Source of the DNA: Clostridiales bacterium | Lineage (GTDB): Bacteria > Bacillota > Clostridia > Peptostreptococcales > Anaerovoracaceae | Direction of reading: 5' to 3' | Assembly: GCA_009778415.1 (NCBI GenBank) | Contig: WRJV01000210.1 | Location: 1-7,189, forward strand | Length of the DNA: 7,189 nucleotides | In this document: positions 5,569-7,189 of the stretch, piece by piece | Position numbering within the stretch: the stretch's first letter is position 1 | How the letters are laid out: each line of letters begins with the position of its first letter | Program-made: the position numbers and the translations under genes | The notes under the pieces: generated by a model | The model's database searches: none | What the model was told of the DNA's origin: nothing | Seen by the model: only the letters and a program-made list of their open reading frames with translations

Positions 5569-6042
5569 GTCTTTGTCGTGCTGCCCGTAGGTCCGTATCG
5601 TGGCTATCCCAGTCGCCGTGTTGAATTCAACAGTTCTTGCGAAAGTCCCTCCTACGTCTGAACCGAGCATGCGGATGCGCTGCTTGAGCAGGTTCAGCTT
5701 GACGCTGTCGCTGTTCCTCCTGCCGATGTTCCCCAGGTGGTTGTCGCCCGGGACATGGAACATCTGGGCCCCCCCGGCGATTTTCGCGGTGATACGGTTC
5801 CTGTTCCCCCCCATTGACTCCATTTTCCGGAGCGTTTCCGCTATGCCGGTGTCGGCGTACTTGAAAACGTTGTCTATCTTTTCCGGAGCGTCCGGGAGCA
5901 TTATGTGGAGGAGCGCGCCCAAGGAGGCCGCTTTGTCGTAGAAGCACACGCCGATGCACGACCCCAGCGCATAGGTTATCAGGACGCCCGGCGTTCTTGC
6001 TATTTTAACATCAGAAATTCCAACTACTATCAGTGAACTCAC
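5563..6042 (-). CDS. cheD: Chemoreceptor glutamine deamidase CheD
   Basis: Cytosolic enzyme that deamidates specific glutamines in chemoreceptors and, in the Bacillus-type pathway, binds and stimulates the CheY-P phosphatase CheC. From the GTG at 6042 it is 159 residues, normal for CheD. The catalytic triad is intact: T23, C29 and H46 in TYALGSC and LLHIMLP, with the same T-to-C (6) and C-to-H (17) spacing as T21, C27 and H44 recalled for the Thermotoga enzyme. Other family blocks are GGAQMF, GNIGRRNSDSV and the C-terminal GG-x-x-x-RT segment with TATGIATIRT. The longer open frame upstream (to 6225) only overlaps cheC and is not conserved. The GTG overlaps the cheC stop by 4 bases (GTGA), with GGAG 7 bases upstream, which implies translational coupling. 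The 3' end overlaps the convergent ComFB-domain gene by 6 bases. Confidence 0.95.
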   Translation of the reverse strand: MSSLIVVGISDVKIARTPGVLITYALGSCIGVCFYDKAASLGALLHIMLPDAPEKIDNVFKYADTGIAETLRKMESMGGNRNRITAKIAGGAQMFHVPGDNHLGNIGRRNSDSVKLNLLKQRIRMLGSDVGGTFARTVEFNTATGIATIRTYGQHDKDL

Positions 6043-6659
6043 TTGTTTACTCCCAATCTCGCCAGCAGCGCAGACAATGACTGGACGTCCGGCACGAGCA
6101 GCAGCTTGCTTGACACTTTCTGGCCTCCGCACTTGAAATTGCCGTCGAGAAGCATGATCTTGTTCGATTCGTAGCCGATTTCCGTCATAGGCACTGTAAT
6201 CATTGCCCCTGCCATGTTGATGCAAAACGCTGGCACGGACAGCTGCACGTCCATTCTTGCGAACGCTGCAAGCGAATTGATGTACGACGATATCCCGATG
6301 TTACCTATTTCAATCAGCGCCGAAGTCTCCATCTCCCCCAGCTCGTCGTACCTGTCAACCGTTTTGTTGAACACGCTCTTCAGCACGACGTTGATGAAAT
6401 CGAGTTCTTGCAGGTACAGGATGATCCCGTTCATGTCGCCGGACAGCCTGACCATTATGCCGCAGGCAATGGTTTCAGGGCCGCCCAGTATCTCGATCGC
6501 GCTGCTGTATTCCATCAGCGTCACGTTTGGAACGTCGATTTTGACCTGCTGGCTCAGAAGGCTTGACAGCGCCGTCGCTGCGTTGCCCGCGCCTATGCTC
6601 GCCACCTCTCTGATTGCGTCCAGCTGCAATTCGTTCAAATCTTCATAACTTGCTACCAT
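6039..6659 (-). CDS. cheC: CheY-P phosphatase CheC (one of two active sites altered)
   Basis: Cytosolic phosphatase of the CheC/CheX/FliY family that removes phosphate from CheY-P and is regulated by CheD. The 206-residue length is typical. The family carries two pseudo-symmetric active sites of form [D/S]-x3-E-x2-N-x22-P. The second is complete here: S113, E117, N120 and P143, in SALIEIGNIG. The first has D14, E18 and P44 in register but S21 where the catalytic Asn is expected (sequence DAIREVASIGAGNAATALSS). Activity therefore probably rests on the second site. The C-terminal part ends KLLLVPDVQSLSALLARLG, and there is no CheY-P-binding N-terminal peptide or C-terminal FliN domain as in FliY. 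The ATG at 6659 has GGAG 5 bases upstream, and that site directly abuts the TAA of the upstream fapA-like gene. Confidence 0.95.
   Translation of the reverse strand: MVASYEDLNELQLDAIREVASIGAGNAATALSSLLSQQVKIDVPNVTLMEYSSAIEILGGPETIACGIMVRLSGDMNGIILYLQELDFINVVLKSVFNKTVDRYDELGEMETSALIEIGNIGISSYINSLAAFARMDVQLSVPAFCINMAGAMITVPMTEIGYESNKIMLLDGNFKCGGQKVSSKLLLVPDVQSLSALLARLGVNK
6050..6053 (-). promoter_or_regulatory. Ribosome binding site of cheD inside cheC
   Basis: GGAG on the minus strand lies within the last codons of cheC, 7 bases before the GTG at 6042. It fixes the cheD start and supports coupled translation through the overlapping GTGA. Confidence 0.75.
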
Positions 6660-6669
6660 GTTCTCTCCT

Positions 6670-7189
6670 TTACGCGTTCCGTTCGCCCGGGAGCACGACC
6701 CCGGCTACTATTTCACCGTCGCTCACATAGAATTTTTGGTTTTGCAGCTCGCTGGTGACCTCCATCTGACAATGCTCCATGCGGATTTTAACACCCGGGT
6801 AGACAAACCCAGAGCATGTTATGGTGGACACGAAATCATGCTCGGTATAGCCTTCGAGCATTTTTTTCAGCGAAGCCGCAGCTGCTGCGAGCTCTGATTT
6901 TTTGACCATGTACTCCTTCATCGCGGCTATGTTCTTGTTCGGCCCCAGAGCGTTCTCTTCTTTTATCCTTGCGCAGTAGTCCTCGACAAGCTTTTCCGCC
7001 GCAGCCAGCTTTTTCTTCAATGCCGCTTTTTTCTCCCTGTCTTTGACCTGCTCCTTTTCGCCGTCTTCGATTCCGACGTTCCAGTTCCTGCGCACCGCCA
7101 CCTCCTGCTTCGGGTGCCGGTCCGACCCCAGCGTCTTGGCGCTTATCTGTTCGCCCGCCAGGACCCTGCCGCCAATTATGGCAGCCCTC
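6670..7189 (-). CDS. DUF342/FapA-like protein, C-terminal part (5' end outside window)
   Basis: The minus-strand frame is open to the right edge, so only the last 172 residues are seen and the GTG at 7101 is internal. The visible start, RAAIIGGRVLAGEQISAKTLGSD in outline, looks like the glycine-rich beta-helix repeats of DUF342 (FapA, flagellar assembly protein A), where G-x-(V/I)-x-A and I-x-AK-x-(I/L)GS turns recur. It is followed by a Lys/Glu/Ala-rich coiled coil of about 75 residues and a final beta segment with TITCSGFVYPGVKIRM, also typical of these proteins. FapA-type proteins are linked with flagellar or polar functions, but their biochemical role is poorly defined. The TAA at 6670-6672 overlaps the cheC ribosome site, placing the gene in the same chemotaxis/flagellar transcript. 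Confidence 0.8.
   Translation of the reverse strand, partial: RAAIIGGRVLAGEQISAKTLGSDRHPKQEVAVRRNWNVGIEDGEKEQVKDREKKAALKKKLAAAEKLVEDYCARIKEENALGPNKNIAAMKEYMVKKSELAAAAASLKKMLEGYTEHDFVSTITCSGFVYPGVKIRMEHCQMEVTSELQNQKFYVSDGEIVAGVVLPGERNA

Noticed and set aside
6043..6225. N-terminal extension of CheD up to 6225
   Set aside because: The extra 61 residues are cheC read in another frame, and CheD proteins begin close to the GTG at 6042, which has its own GGAG.

Overview
This 7.2 kb window comes from a motile bacterium and looks like a Gram-positive, Clostridia-like member of the Bacillota. The evidence is the combination of CheC and CheD, a DUF342/FapA-type protein, a FliD-FliS-FliT-like cap and chaperone set, a ComFB domain, purine-rich Shine-Dalgarno sites and regular use of TTG and GTG starts. 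The lineage is inferred from gene content and could be wrong below phylum level. No rRNA, tRNA, CRISPR array, IS element or phage gene was seen. Genes are tightly packed, and the only intergenic space over 100 bases is the AT-rich divergent promoter region at 3872-3984.

Layout from left to right. (1) The 3' part of a low-specificity L-threonine aldolase gene (+) enters from the left edge and ends at 486. A near-perfect hairpin follows and can serve as a terminator for both flanking transcripts. (2) A minus-strand flagellar operon, fliD-fliS-fliT-like (3871 down to 539), encodes an unusually long filament cap, the flagellin chaperone and a small FliT/FlgN-type helical chaperone. (3) A 113-base AT-rich divergent region carries a sigma-28-like and a sigma-A-like promoter candidate for fliD, overlapping an extended -10 candidate for the plus-strand pair. 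(4) A plus-strand two-gene unit encodes a ParA/Soj-type ATPase (TTG start at 3985) and a 267-residue protein with a C-terminal ComFB domain, a long Pro/Ala/acidic linker and a basic, helical N-terminus. (5) A convergent minus-strand chemotaxis block, fapA-like (partial)-cheC-cheD, enters from the right edge with overlapping or coupled start and stop sites.

How the genes may work together. FliD, FliS and the FliT-like protein serve filament export and capping. CheC dephosphorylates CheY-P and CheD deamidates chemoreceptors, and in the Bacillus-type pathway the two interact in a feedback loop. The ParA-ComFB pair sits between these two blocks. ParA-family ATPases position flagella and chemoreceptor clusters in several bacteria, and ComFB domains have been reported as cyclic di-nucleotide receptors. 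The most interesting hypothesis here is therefore a ParA-based positioning or switching module with a ComFB-domain partner that links second-messenger state to motility. That function is inferred from family membership and gene neighbourhood only.
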